A DNA stretch of 64,000 nt, from the NCBI GenBank assembly GCA_963978905.1, contig OZ022256.1, positions 8,043,501 to 8,107,500 on the forward strand. Direction: 5' to 3'. Source of the DNA: Trichostrongylus colubriformis (taxonomy: Eukaryota > Nematoda > Chromadorea > Rhabditida > Trichostrongylidae). This document shows, piece by piece, positions 12,780-25,077 of the stretch; the stretch's first letter is position 1, and the number at the start of each line of letters is the position of its first letter. Position numbers and translations under genes: made by a program. The notes beneath the pieces are model-generated. The model did not search any database, was not told the DNA's origin, and saw nothing but the letters and a program-made list of their open reading frames with translations.

Positions 12780-13635
12780 CTTAATTCTCCTCATTACCCC
12801 TAACGATAATTTTGGAAAAGCCTCCGACTGAACGAGCAAGCCTTCCACCATAAATGCAGCACAATACTACGCTCCTCTTTATCGTTAACGAAAAGGTATC
12901 CCAAGCTCGATTGGCCTGTGAAGCAGGACATTAAGGAGAAACTGCTAATAGCAGAAATGGAAATGAAATACTCAAAAGGAGTTGCGCAGTTGCTTGTGCT
13001 GTGTTGAAAATTCTCTGTTTATAATTAAAACCAGTAGCGTTCCTCCACCGAAATCCGAAAGCTTGTATGATAATCAAAATAATCACATACTTCGGAAACA
13101 TGACTTTCGCCAGATCCTCCTCTCCAACAACGCCGCGCCTGAAATAACATTTCCAGCTCCATTCATTTCATCAAACTGCCTGTTACTGAGTGAAAAGCAA
13201 CCTATAGGTCTCCCAAAACCTCGCCGTAGGTACGTACAAGAAAGTTTTTCATTGCACTTATTTATTCGTCTCCATTGTGGAGTCAACCAATCGCTATCGT
13301 CACGTCCAGTTACATTTACAAGAGATGAACACACCTTCAGAAGGTAAATAGGTAAAGGATGTATCTCACTTCCCAGTGGTTTCACTTTAAGCGCGAAACG
13401 TACCCTCTACGTGTCTCATATTCCATAAATGCGATGAGCGATCCATCGTCACGAAGAGGAAATTTATAGCTGAGATAGAGCAAAGCTCTGGGCACGAATG
13501 GTGCACGTTCTTTGATACCTGGGAAAGATAAGAAGCTTTCAATTTAAATTGGTAGTGTGAGGCAACCATCTAAAAGCACTAATCGCCACTGACGAATGAT
13601 CTTCTTAGGAAGTGAATCCTCACGTAATTATCAAG
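12780..13635. other. No gene that can be supported
   Basis: Open frames occur on both strands at 13,083-13,569. A minus-strand frame ending near 13,382 looks protein-like over about 50 codons, but it has no recognised family and no confirmed neighbouring exon. Confidence 0.4.
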
Positions 13636-13639
13636 TTGC

Positions 13640-13957
13640 ACCCTTGACGCTAGCAATGAGGGTAATGTGGTTATTGACAAATCCCTAAAAGAAGTCTCTT
13701 ACATGGAAACTATAAGTCTATGAAGGCTGTGGCGAAATTCGGGTGAAAAAGCACGCCTCCGAGCTCCTCACGTCGCTCAGAGGCAGGGTCTGTCATCCAA
13801 AGGCGTCAGCTGTTAACCGTTACGCTGTTTCTACAGCTCAAGACGCGCTATTCAAAGGGAATTTTGCCATGAGTAGGCTTCTTGGATTCCTAATTCCCAT
13901 GTGACTCACTTCTTTTATGGATTTCTGGATAGCCACATTACCCCTATTGCTGTCTTT
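13640..13957. mobile_element. MITE-3, palindromic copy
   Basis: The left arm starts near agcaatgagggtaatgtgg. The right arm is its inverted counterpart, ending ccacattacccctattgctg followed by tcttta. Internal landmarks shared with other copies are cacgcctccgagct, gtctgtcatccaaaggcg, cagctgttaac and gccatgagtaggctt. Non-coding. Other copies lie at 8.3, 10.9, 42.5, 48.2, 60.7 and 61.5 kb. Confidence 0.65.
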
Positions 13958-14029
13958 AGGTTCTCTTTAATATAGAGGTGGCTTTGCTTTATCATTGCCT
14001 AACCACAATCGCTCACTAACGGACAAGCA

Positions 14030-14145
14030 GGCATACGGGCAAGCGGATCGACAAACAGACCGACAAACCGACCAAAGGAGAACCACATGACGTTAATGGT
14101 TCATATAATAGAGGGATTCCACGCGGTCAATGAGAAACGAGGAGT
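14030..14145. repeat. GACA/GACC-rich repeat tail followed by a TATAATAG motif
   Basis: A run of gacaaaccgacc-like units followed by ttcatataatagaggga. Similar tails recur at about 15,485, 22,650, 45,360, 52,612 and 63,520, always a CRACA-type array followed within about 60 bp by a TATA(A)TAG-like box. Probably the conserved end of a dispersed repeat; identity unknown. Confidence 0.45.
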
Positions 14146-14437
14146 GTGCATTTTGTAATGCGATATAGTGTACTGGGTATATTCGCCTAGAGGCGGGGTC
14201 TGTCATTCAAAAGGCGTTAGCTGTTAATTGTTATGCAAATCGTTGCTATTGCACCAATCATCCCTAACAACAGCAAAGAACGTTGAGAGGGTCATTCCAC
14301 TAAGCTTCATGGTGATAGAGGGTATGTCTCGGTAACTGTAACCCTACATGGTGCGAAAAATCATCCTTTTCTGCTTTCTGTGCATACATTACTGTGCGCG
14401 TAGCATCATGTACGTCAGTGAAACGATCGTAATTGCT

Positions 14438-14735
14438 TTTTTCTATGAATTTCTGGAGACTTCTGTACAAAATGCTGTACAAACTCATAATTTCATACAC
14501 TTAGCACCAATTATCACATCACATCGCATCAGTTTTTCCTATGAACTTTTGGAGACTGTACAAAATGCTGCACAAACTCATAATTTTATACACTTAGAAC
14601 CAATTATCACATCACATCACATAAGTTTTTTCTATGAACTTCTTTTTCTATGAACTTCTGGAGACTGTACAAAGTGCTGCACAAACTCATAATTTTATAC
14701 ACTTAGCACCAATTACACATCACATCACTTCAGTA
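14438..14735. repeat. Three-copy tandem repeat, about 95-110 bp per unit
   Basis: Units begin tctatgaa, then ctggagac, tgtacaaaNtgctg, caaactcataattt, tacacttag and caccaatta, and end in cacatcacatc. The third unit has an extra tctatgaacttct, a small internal duplication. Units differ by scattered substitutions. Confidence 0.85.
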
Positions 14736-15110
14736 GTTGTTTCGTGACCCTCGAGCACGACGAACAGAACCTTTGACATTTTCAAATCTATCAATATTTT
14801 TAGCCGCATAATCCGATGAAAGGCGACTTGTTCGAAATTTTGAAAAGCAATATTAGAAAGTTTCTAGTATTCAGTTTTTCACAACGTTACCCCTTCTAGC
14901 CTAACCGTCTTGCTCCCCTAACGAGCCTCGTATCTACGTACCCTGCTAATGTGCTGTGGTGTGACGTGGGCACACCGCACGATGGTTGTGAGTGTGCTGA
15001 GTAGGTGCTTATAAAGGTAGCAAGTGCTTCCAACCAAACACGGCCTTAGATTGATTGTTCAGTTCTAATTTGTTCTAATATTTATTGTTCTATTCTATTC
15101 TGTATTCTGT

Positions 15111-15250
15111 TCTGTATTCTGTAATATTCTGTTCTATTCTAATCTATCATTCCCTATCACAACCATTGGGTGTGTACCCTTCTGTATTCTGTAATATTCT
15201 GTTCTATTCTAATCTATCATTCCCTATCACAACCATTGGGTGTGTACCCT
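15111..15250. repeat. Exact 70-bp tandem duplication
   Basis: Positions 15,111-15,180 and 15,181-15,250 are identical. The unit runs from tctgtattctgtaatattc to gggtgtgtaccct, so it includes the first 13 bp of the adjacent MITE and its left target duplication. Upstream is a simple-sequence tract of ttctatt/ttctgtt units from about 15,062. Confidence 0.95.
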
Positions 15251-15467
15251 CATTTCAGGATTTCGCACGACCATGAGCGGCGTGCGATGTGTGTGCTAGC
15301 TATGCACGTCACGGTGGTCTTAGAACGACTACACGGTAATTCCAGGGGCGCGATACGCAGTTGACTCGTAATCGCTCCGGAACCCAACAACATCGCGCCT
15401 TCGACTCGTTTATGGCTTCGCTTGCGACATGCCGCAGTGCGAAATCCTAACATAAGGGTACACACCC
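15238..15467. mobile_element. Mutator-like MITE with a perfect 9-bp target duplication
   Basis: TIRs are GGGTGTGTACCCT and AGGGTACACACCC. Flanks are acaaccatt at 15,229-15,237 and 15,468-15,476, identical 9-mers. The 230-bp interior matches the 23.4-kb copy: a cttagaacgaNtaNacggtaa-type block, gggcgcgatacgcagttgac and ggaacccaacaacat. Confidence 0.85.
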
Positions 15468-15484
15468 ACAACCATTCACTCGCA

Positions 15485-15852
15485 GACGGAGCATACAGAC
15501 CGACAAACCTTCAAAAAAACTCGACACACGAAATAAGTGGTATAATAGTGAGATGCCGAGAGAAGAAAAGGGACATCGAGAAGTTGGAATAATCTTCATG
15601 TTCTAACGAGGTTCCAGCGCGAGATGTGATCCGTCTGACCCGGCTTTCTATCACTTCCCTCGCTTTGGGCTGCAGCACACATCCGCTGTCTTGCAATAGC
15701 AGGCGCTCATGTATTATATTACATATGATCGCATTTAAAAAGGCATATAAAACCTCAATGGAGATTTAATTTCATTACAAACCATTGAAACATGTAATAT
15801 TCTATAGACTAGTTGTCAATAGGCTATAAATGTATAACATTTTTGCCAACAA
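15485..15852 (+). repeat. Dispersed repeat, copy 1 of a 350-bp family
   Basis: Aligns in the same orientation with 22,650-22,996: a gaccgacaaacc start, gagatgccNagaga, acgaggttccagcgcga, atttaatttc, then acaaaccattgaaacatgt and caacattttt-like ends. Divergence is substantial, so the copies are old. No coding capacity is evident. Confidence 0.75.
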
Positions 15853-15995
15853 AAAAATCAATCCTACAGAAAACGAGCTTCCTAGCAGGTAAATTGGCAT
15901 TTTGCTCAGGAAATTTGGTACTTCTTCCGCAATTTCATTCTTTTACACATTTCCTATGAGTGCGACTCCCATAATACATGAGCTTCAAGTAGGTA

Positions 15996-16197
15996 TTGTT
16001 CAGAGTTCCTGATTCGCGCGATCCGCGCGATTGAGGCGATAGGGTAAAGATACACATCGACCAAGCGTTTTAGGCGATCGTGCGATCTAGGCGACCAGGC
16101 CATTCGGGCGGAAAGGATAAGATACGTATCGATAGCTGAGTGATACGCTCAAATTGCGTGAATCGTGCGATCGTCTGACTCGCGAACCCTGAACAAT
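15996..16197. mobile_element. Probable short inverted-repeat element
   Basis: Ends attgttcagagttc and gaaccctgaacaat are inverted copies. The interior is built of gcgatc/aggcgatc motifs, which also recur at 16,430-16,570. No target duplication is certain. Confidence 0.45.
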
Positions 16198-16199
16198 GT

Positions 16200-19040
16200 T
16201 GTAGCGCGTTCCAAGGTGAAAGGGAAGGAAGCATTCTGCTTCGAGTTACCAGGACCAGGATGCCAACATTTATTTACCTAACGATTATGTTTTCCGTAGA
16301 GTTCAGTGTTTGGTGCAGTAATGCCCAATGCATTATGCTGCGTCGCAATATGCGTACTTCCACCTTCTCCACACTGATCCCTAACACGTAGCGCGTATCG
16401 CTCTGGCACTGTTTAGGCACTGTTGAGAGTTTGCGATTCAGGCGATCAGATGTGAATGGAAAAATTCATGTCGATTAGGCGTCAAACGGGAGTATATGAT
16501 GCGTAACGAAGAGGCAATCGGACGAGCACTCGAGTGAGCGATGTGGCTATAGGGCTTCAGGCGATCGGAGATCAGGGGATTAACAGTTCAAGCGGAAAGG
16601 AAGACAAGTGTCGTCGAATGAATAAATGATACGCCTGATCTCCTCATGGCTCAAAACGCATGTACGATTATCATTTTTGAATACTACCCTGAGTTGAGGA
16701 CCCAGGCAAATACGCAGACAGCAGAATAGGCTGAGTGCGGCTTGGGAAGAAGGCGAGAAGAAAGCCGCGATACTATGGAGTCGATATCGTTCTCTTATCC
16801 CCAAATGGTGGAGTAATTGTTCACTCCGCCCAAATGGGTGAAATTAGGTAAAACGTGATTGGGCGAGCACTGTTAATCAGTACGTATCTTATTTTCGTCT
16901 TACTCATCCCCCTAATCCTTACGTGGGGTGGACAACTATTTCGAATAGTAAACTATTCGCATGATATAGGGTTGAAAGAGGTTTTTTTTAGAATATCGAA
17001 TAATTTAGATCAATTTGCAATTTCAGTGGTGCACCTGAGCGCTCAAGTGTGTATTTTTCGTGGCTTGAGTGCAAGAGGAAAGGAGTTTGTTGGTCTCCCT
17101 CATGGCGGAAATATGGCCCACAGGTACGGTGCCTGCCCTCATTGCGATAGTACCTAGTACGAAAAGAGAATAGCACATTCTCTATATCTAATTCATTTCG
17201 CATATATGCTATTCACCCATTAGTCTACTTATCTATCCATATATGTGATTAAATACATTCTTAACATTGTCGAGATAAAAATGAAGTCACCCACCTGCTG
17301 GTACGTGGGTGGTATAATGTGGCTGTTTAACAACTTTCTTTTTAGACAAAACTGTTGAAAGTAGAGCTGCGACAAGAATATGCACACAAACCATACACGA
17401 AGATGCAAATTTGTGAATGATGTATTTTTTATCACTGCTCGCTTAGATGTTGATAGCGCGATCGAAATATCTGTGCGAAGCTTCATTATTCCTATGCTTA
17501 CAGTGCGGTGCATCTCCAGCTTTCGGTCAAACACGGGCAAAACACACGTACAACCTACTGATATTGTCAAAGGCCTTTTATGGTTCATCTTACTCAGTAA
17601 TGAAGGAAAGGCAACGGGAGGGGCAAGAAAGAAAAGGGTTCCTGAAGACATTGCCCTCTATGTATATACGAACATTTAAACTCAGAAAAGATAATGTGCA
17701 GCAAAATGGCTCTGAAAAACGCGCCTCTGGAGCGCTATTACGATTTAGCGCGCTTCACTTCGAGCTGCACGCGTCACCGTGAACTGCATTCTACGGCTGC
17801 AAGTGTTCCGACGAGTGTTCGGAGAGGTCAGGTCACCAGTGTTGCGTGATGGGGACTGACTTACTGACTTTTCTTAAAACAACCTTTTAATTTTTTTTCT
17901 CCTTTTTATTATTAACACAGCAGGCTATACCTTTATTACGAACTGTTACAGTAACTAGATTCCACCTTTTTTATGGACCTTATCTGCTTTCAGTTGGTAT
18001 TTGTATTCAATGTAGGATGTCACAACTCAAACATTTATAAATTATTCATGGTTTCATGTTCTAACTTTATTACATAGTTAACTTCAAAAATAACTGCCTT
18101 TGTTCCTTGCCCTTTATCTTTGACATGAGTAGATCAGTTATATAACCTAGATCATGAAACCAGTAGCAGATCAATCGTCTCGTGAAGCAAACACACTCAT
18201 GGGTGATCTGATAGTCCACTGATCACCGGAACACTTGCCACACAGCCTCTTCAGACGGGCAGTTCGAGGCGAAGCGAAGGCAGTTAATTCACACTCGATG
18301 TCTTCATAAGGCGTCGGGTGTGCAACGTAACGAACCGCAAGTCACCGTGAGTCATAGCGTAAGCCAAAATTGTCCCTCCCGGTGTCTATTGTGCTGAAAG
18401 GCATACAAGTAAAGACAAAGTACGAAGATGCCGGAAAAAAGCTTTCCCTACCACTGGCCTTGAGAGATTATAGCCTAGTGGTGCGCGATTACAATTAGAC
18501 GAGTTTCTGTTTGAGACTCGTGTTTACCGCAGAATTCACTTCGCTCGTTTCTTCTTCGCTTTTCCTTTGAAGTCGCCTTCACTGCTGGAATTCCTTGTAC
18601 GATGTTCTATAATATTACTCCTACCGAGCCTCTTTAGCTAACAATAGGTGATTGCCGCCTTCAGCTGAGTCATGGAAGATTGGTGCTGGCTGTCGCGGTA
18701 GGCGCTCTCTGAACTACAGCTTCTGTGCACCGGTTTGCCTCACACTGCAACCACGGTAAAGATGCACCTCCGCCGTAGTGGGCAGAGCAATGCCCCTGGA
18801 TGGAATGGGATTACTCTGTAGCCCACAGACGGATTGAGAATACGCTATCTGCTCTGAGTATGCCTTTAAATAACTCCTTGAGGTTCCCATTAACGATTTC
18901 TTCATGCATGATTCCTTATTGATGAAAAAACACCACCTACAGTAACAATAAAAAACACATGCTCCTGTTATTTTTTTTTTGATTTTTGATAGCTGCTGAT
19001 TATCGCCGCTGCCTGCCATGCGAAAGTTACTAATACAAGG
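16200..19040. other. No gene seen
   Basis: Intergenic. The longest minus-strand frame (17,229-17,651, 140 codons) overlaps a plus-strand frame and has no recognisable motif. Positions 17,880-18,130 are AT-rich. Confidence 0.5.
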
Positions 19041-19044
19041 ATGC

Positions 19045-19290
19045 TGAGTTATTCAAAAGCTTCGATGTCGGACGAGACACGAACCCGCACTTCATGGTTT
19101 TCGGGCATATGTGCTAATCCATACCGGCTCAACATGTTATACGCGTGAGTGCTGATAAGCTATGGTAAATATACCATTTAGAAGCCGTGTTGAGGCGAAA
19201 GGAGTGTCGGTAGTGTAATGGATTAGCACATATCCCCGGAAAGGATGAACTGCGGGTTCGAGTCAGGTCCAACACCGAAGCTTTTGCCCA
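19045..19290. repeat. Inverted repeat with tRNA-like arms
   Basis: The left arm (19,051-19,140) and right arm (about 19,192-19,290) are imperfect inverted copies: aaaagcttcg through ggattagcacatat facing their complement. Both arms, read outward from the centre, contain D-arm-like and T-arm-like (gcgggttcg) text. Confidence 0.7.
19204..19276 (+). pseudogene. tRNA-shaped sequence (degenerate tRNA or tRNA-derived repeat)
   Basis: 73 nt fold by eye into a tRNA cloverleaf. The acceptor stem GTGTCGG pairs with CCAACAC (six of seven pairs). The D stem is GTGT/GCAC and the anticodon stem TATCC/GGATG encloses a 7-nt loop, CCGGAAA. The T loop TTCGAGT has stem GCGGG/CAGGT, with mismatches. If functional the anticodon would read GGA, but position 33 is C instead of U and the T stem is broken, so I call it a pseudogene or SINE-like remnant. 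An inverted, less complete copy lies at about 19,085-19,140. Confidence 0.5.
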
Positions 19291-19299
19291 TTACTCAGC

Positions 19300-20655
19300 A
19301 TTCTTGGAGTAACATGCTCTTGTGTTTTGATGGCAATTGCTACCTACTGAAGCAAGGTATCCTAGCTGAGTAGAGTGCATGGTGACGGTTAAGAAACCTT
19401 TTTATCAAAACTCTGAAAATGACCGGTCCTTTCAAAAAATTCAATCAGCCATGAAACCTTATAAGACAACGGAAGGAGGATATGTCGGGAAGGAATACCA
19501 GATAGGGTATCTCTTCAGCAAAGATCATTTAACGTTAACGCCCTTCACTGGCAACCACAACGCGGTCAAGCAAACCACTTTTCGCGGCTTGTAAAGTACT
19601 CAAATGTGGCTCACTATCCACGATTTAACTGATTTTTGAGGAAACATACAATTATTGAGATCCTAGCAATGCAACACAGTCACTCTGCTGCATTTCTGGT
19701 TGAATCGTTTCAACTAGTGCCGCTATTAAGCTTTTGTCTTCTATGAACGATGAAGAGGTGTTTGTATAAAAAGTTTTCCTTTGGGATGGATTGGTCGTAT
19801 TATTCAAAAAAAAACCTCCTTTGCGCCAAGCTCGGCTCTGTTCCAAGGAGGTCAAACTTCCTCATCTTCCGCTTTGCCGGCGGCAGAGCGTATCTGCGTC
19901 TCTTCCCGTGCCACGCTGCCTCACTGCCTGGGGACGTGACCACGCCCTGTCGTCGACGTCTTCGCAAAGTATGCAGGTGGCCTAATAGAGGATGAGAAGA
20001 GGTCGATTTCACTTAGCAGTTGTTGCCATATATAAAAAAAATCTTACGTTGATTACCACTATCTCCGTTTTGTTGAGCTTTCTCGTAACTGTGTTAATTA
20101 GTTTTGGTTGTCACGAATAACAAGAACATAAGCCGTGCATGTACACATAACTAAATCACTTTGATCATTCTTTCAAGCGTGATCCATCAACCAATGTTTG
20201 TAGCTTGCTCTGTCATGTGTTGACGCCTGTTCGTGGCTTACCACTAATTTTCACTTTTTATACAAGTTGATTGATAAGATTGTTTGTTTAAATTAGTAAT
20301 TGTCCTCATGTACTATGGGAGTCGCACTCTTATAAGCTGTCTGAGGTGACAAAGAGCTCTATTTTAAGAATGGAATGGAGCTTCGAGCAGTATACTCCAG
20401 TGTGAAAAAAGTACAGAGATTTTTTTTGCGAGAAAACCGTCTAAGTTTCCTCTAGGCTCAGGCAAAAATCACATTTATGGATTTATAACTACTGAATACT
20501 TGGCATAGTGTAGCAGAAGAAGACATCATGCAAAAACAAGCAAAAATAGAAGCACTCAGTGTCAGTACAAAAAAAAACAATCCAATGGTAGTATACATGT
20601 TTCCTTGTGAAGTTGGTGGTAATGCCAGCTGAGCATAAATTTTTTCATAGTTGCA
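19300..20655. other. No gene seen; possible hAT-like repeat fragment at 19,850-19,990
   Basis: The stretch at about 19,850-19,990 resembles the GC-rich repeat at 41.8, 53.0 and 60.0 kb (cgtctcttcccgtgccacgc type text). The rest shows nothing. Confidence 0.4.
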
Positions 20656-20661
20656 AATTAA

Positions 20662-21086
20662 AGGAATCGTCCACGGAAAATGAGTTTTTGTGTTACCCAT
20701 GTATTTATGTTGTATTTGCCTAATGTTGGCTTCAGGCAAAATTTCACGCGAAAAAATGTGAAACTGGCTGAGATACAGCACCACAAAGTGCGGTCCCAGT
20801 GGGCGGGGCCTCCGTGTAAAAGCCTTGTACCGCGTACGCCGTGGCCGGAGACGCATTGTAGGAACAGAAGGTTACGTAAACAGTCTTACTCTCCGTTCCC
20901 AACGGCAGCGGAAGACGGGACGAGGCTCTTACACGGAGGCCCCGCCCACTGGGACCGCACTTTGTGGTGCTGTATCTCAGCCAGATTCACATTTTTTCGC
21001 GTGAAATTTTGCATGAGGTCAACATTAGGCAAATACAACATAAACATATGGGTAACACAAAAACTCATTTTCCGTGGACGATTCCT
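20662..21086. mobile_element. Palindromic MITE with TTAA target (TTAA-MITE, copy a)
   Basis: The element reads AGGAATCGTCCACGG at the left and CCGTGGACGATTCCT at the right, flanked by TTAA on both sides (20,658-20,661 and 21,087-21,090). The two arms are long inverted repeats: gggcggggcctccgtgtaaa faces its complement near the centre. At 425 bp it has no coding role. TTAA duplication suggests a piggyBac-type transposase in trans (inference). Confidence 0.8.
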
Positions 21087-21090
21087 TTAA

Positions 21091-22645
21091 GTTATGATTT
21101 TTCGTTTGAATTGTAAAAATCAATGTGAAAATTATAATTATATTCTATCAGCTATTAGGCGAGCAAATATCACATGTTTCAAGGTTTTGTAACCAAATTA
21201 AATCTCCACCGTGGTCGAAGGCCTTCTCGCTGCTACTCCCGCTGCACATAAGTGCCTATAAATTCTTTTACTACCTCAATTATTATACTATATGTGCTAC
21301 AATATCTCGCTGTAAACGGGCCGGTTACTATCGAAAGTAAGTAATGAAGGAAGCATATACAAGGGTTAAGTGCATAACCGAATTCAACTTGGCCATGACG
21401 CTTTTACATTTTCCATCCACAGCCTTTACGAGATCGGCCATGGTGTTCCCACATATCTGAATAGTTTTGCATAATTTTTCAAGGAAAGTGTTGCCCTTTT
21501 TTTCAATTTAATCAAAAGATGCACGATTAAATCCGAAGAAAAGACATATCATCCAACCAAGGTTCTTCCTGTTGAGCTCATCAGTTTCGACAAATATGTT
21601 AACGTTGGCAGGGGAAATGGGGATTTTGTCAATGAAGTTCTTCTCACTCTGAGAACATTTTGTTTTCTCACTCGAACTCACATGTGTGGCTTTGTTTCTG
21701 GTAAGGATTGTAACGTGAGAGTTGACAAGTGATCATTATTTCCGAGAACTTCTCGAGACGGAACTAAATGGCGTTCTACAACTCCCACGACAGTGATGGG
21801 TTTGAGGTAAGCAACGAGAACGCCACCACTGCTTTCAAGTAGCAACGCGGTACATTGGATCTTGGGAGAAAAGATAAAATGTTTTCAGTATTTGAAGATT
21901 CCTAAACGAAGGTGCTCGTGAGGAGTTCGACTGGCAAATTTCTCACTTTCTAGCCATTGCTGATTCTTTTTCAGTAGCTGAGGAGCTTGACAACAAGAGT
22001 GTTTATAAGGCGTCTCTTCTATTCTCCGATTCGATTGTGCTTCCACCAGTTTCATGATATGGAAGACGTGCGTGACAACACTTACATCGGAAAATTATGT
22101 TGTATAAAACCTATGTAGGATAAGCTATGTATACGGGGCACCAGAGCGGTGCACCGAACGTTCTGTTCCTCCAAGGCAGGCAATTTTTCAATGAGCCCAC
22201 TTGAGAGAGTGAATGCACTAGCCTGCTTCCCGGCTGGTTCGCTAGTCCTTGTGACGGCTAAACGGCATTCAACTGCCACGACGATTCCGAATAGAACTAG
22301 AGTACCAGGCCTATATCACAGAAAGGATTAATGGCACTGGAAACTCCATCCTTAATATTTTGGCGGCATTGCGTCTCAATGCTGGGACGGACGTTTTCTG
22401 TCGCGTGGCACAATACGTCCCAATGGTGAGATGCAGCACAGAAAATTTCTCTTATCAATTGAAATCCGCAAGTAATCAATTTGGATCAACATGCGCAAGG
22501 GTATCCATGGTCCGCTTACATCTTTCCAGTAATTTTTTTTTGAGCTTTGGGTACATTGGAAGTGATCTTCTTAGGGAAAACAAGCCACTTGACAAGCATA
22601 AAAATGAGGAGCAAACGAAAAAGACTTTGTTTTATGTGTTCGGGG
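21091..22645. other. No gene that can be supported
   Basis: Short minus-strand frames at 21,887-22,279 are bordered by a consensus-like gtaagtg but have no recognised family. Confidence 0.4.
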
Positions 22646-22649
22646 TAAA

Positions 22650-22996
22650 CCGACAGACCGACAAACCGACAAAAAAAATCGGCACACACAAAGTAATAGA
22701 GAGATGCCAAGAGAGGAAAAAGGAATCTCGAGAATTCGGAACAATATTCACGTTGAGACGAGGTTCCAGCGCGAAAGGTGGTTCATCTAACCCGGATTTC
22801 TCATCCCTCCCTCTCTTGGGCTGGAACACACATCCCTTGTCTTACACTAGAAGGGGCTCATGCATTGTGCTTCAAATGAGGGTCTCATTAAAATGCATAT
22901 AAAATCTCAATAGAGATTTAATTTCTTTACAAACCATTGAAACATGTAATGTTCACTCGACTAGTTCCAATAGGGTATAATTGTTCAACATTTTTG
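22650..22996 (+). repeat. Dispersed repeat, copy 2 of the 350-bp family
   Basis: Partner of 15,485-15,852 in the same orientation. It starts with an accgacagaccgacaaaccg array and ends near caacatttttgc. Confidence 0.75.
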
Positions 22997-23435
22997 CTAG
23001 CTAAAGTGTCTGAAAAACGTCTCGCCCACATTGGGCGGAGTTCGACGTAGTCCATATGGAGAACTCTATGATTGGACATATGCGTTCCAGTGCCATGGAC
23101 CATGCCATATCCAACCAAAACTTGACTCCATCTTTCCCGCTTTCTATCTTGTAACGACGAGTTTCTGGATATTTGGTTGGTGCATAAGTCTTGAGACACA
23201 TACAACGTATAGCAGTATAGCTATCATTATCTTCTACCACTTACTAATGACTGGGTAGCTGCTCAACGCCCTTTGTCCACAGTTTACAAGCTACGATTCA
23301 GAAATCCATGGATACACTGTTCAAACGCAGCTAGATAACTGAACTTCTTACTGTCTATAAAACGCTAAGGGTTGTGTTTTAACTTCAGAGCTCAGCTCCT
23401 TCTTGTTTCCCGCCTTATCTCTACAGCATGCCGAT

Positions 23436-23675
23436 GGATGTGTACCCTTATGTCAGGATTTCGCACGAAGACGAGCGGCTCGCAACGCAGTGTGTTTGAG
23501 CTATGCGCATCGCGGTAGTTGGGTCTTAGAACGATTATACGGTAATGCTAAGGGCGCGATACGCACTTGACTTGTAATCGCTTCGGAACCCAACAACATG
23601 GCGCCTTTAGCTCGTATGCATTGCTTCGCTTGCGACATGAAGCGATGCGAAATCCTGACATAAGGGCACACACCT
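23436..23675. mobile_element. Mutator-like MITE
   Basis: TIRs ggatgtgtacccttatgtc and gacataagggcacacacct. The interior is homologous to the 15.2-kb and 1.9-2.5-kb copies (cttagaacgattatacggt, ggaacccaacaacatggcg). No clean target duplication remains. Confidence 0.75.
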
Positions 23676-23679
23676 ACAT

Positions 23680-25070
23680 ATGCTGATATACGTGGCTACG
23701 TTAGAAGACAAGTCGATCGCTTTTCGGAATACGGTAAAAACAAGTGCAGGCAGTTCTCGAGGATGTCTGACACAATCAGTAGTCGTCACTGTGGTACCGG
23801 TTAGTGCAACTCTGACTGTGGCTTTCCTGGGAAGATCCGGAGCAAATGGATTTGACTGCGAATTCAACCATTGCGATGATTTTCCTCTACTCTGCCAGGA
23901 GTGCACCACCTCATAGTTAACAGAGAATACCCAGCTTTCATCTTCAATTATAACGTGTTTCAGATCTTCTGTCAGTGACGAATAGCATAACGAGAATTCT
24001 TAGCCACTCACATTGCTGCCTTATCCGACAGATTGAGTTGAAATGTAAGGTACCCCCAACCGCTTGCAACTTGTTTAAGCTATGGGCGGTTGATAGTATG
24101 CCAGTGGTCGTATGGATAAAGTATGTAAAGCCCATACTTATGGAACGGTGACCTTCAGATTCGCTTTCATACCTCCAAAGATATCATTGTGTCCAGGGAG
24201 TGTTCAGTCATCTGTGGGTGGGTTGACAACAAGACTCGCATCTCCTGACACGAAACCAATAAAGCGTGGGACACTCTAATTTGATAGATGGTATCAATAC
24301 TGAGTGCAGCATAGGTAATAGCTGGTGATTTCCAAGCAAGGAATCTTGAAGACACTTGTTATAAATTATGTGTGTAAAAATTGGGTTATGAATTGTAGCC
24401 CGTTGTTGCTACAATGTAAGAAGGCCACCTCGTATACATTTTGAGAAAATCATCGGAGCACGCTCTAACTTACTATTTGTAATTGAAATTTGATGAAATT
24501 CCGAAGCAGCGGAACCACAAGAGTTTTTGAAAGTGCATTAACTTATTATAAAAGATCTGCAAGGACAGTCCAGTGCCATGCATCTAATTGCTTTTATGGT
24601 TTTTGTCATGCTCTAGTTATCGTCGTCATAGCTCAGAACTAGAATCGTCTTCTAGGTGAATGAGCTGCAATAACGAAAGCTCATTAGCAGCATCGCAGTT
24701 TGACGCATGAGAAGGAAATAAAATTTGGCTCATTAAGATTATGTTAGCAACCCATAGTACTAATTTTTATAATATAATACATGGAATGTCGAGAGACGAA
24801 TCCCGATTTTCCCTCGATTAAAGCCCACCTCTAAGCGTGGCTATTTCTCATTGGATTCACATTTAATGAGGACCCATAGGTAGTGCCTCGATCAGTGCAG
24901 GTTCTCTCTGAACTCTAATCGAATCTATTTCCGTCTGACCATTTCAATTACCGTTTTACGTCGCAGCCTTTTTTACAGTCTCCTAGAAACAATTTGGACC
25001 AATTTGGCAAAAAACGAATGTTTCTCACTAACGACCTTTTTCGTGACTGTTATGACGTCATGATTACTCT
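23680..25070. other. No gene seen
   Basis: Intergenic. A plus-strand frame at 23,680-23,916 ends in a cysteine-rich stretch, but I recognise no family and find no partner exon. Confidence 0.45.
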
Positions 25071-25077
25071 GTGTATA

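Noticed and set aside
13382..13545. Minus-strand 51-codon frame that reads protein-like after a CAG
   Set aside because: A frame this short is expected by chance in a 64-kb window, and no neighbouring exon fits.
22360..22902. 180-codon plus-strand open frame
   Set aside because: Its second half runs through the dispersed repeat (22,650-22,996), it has no recognisable domain and no codon-level conservation with the other repeat copy.
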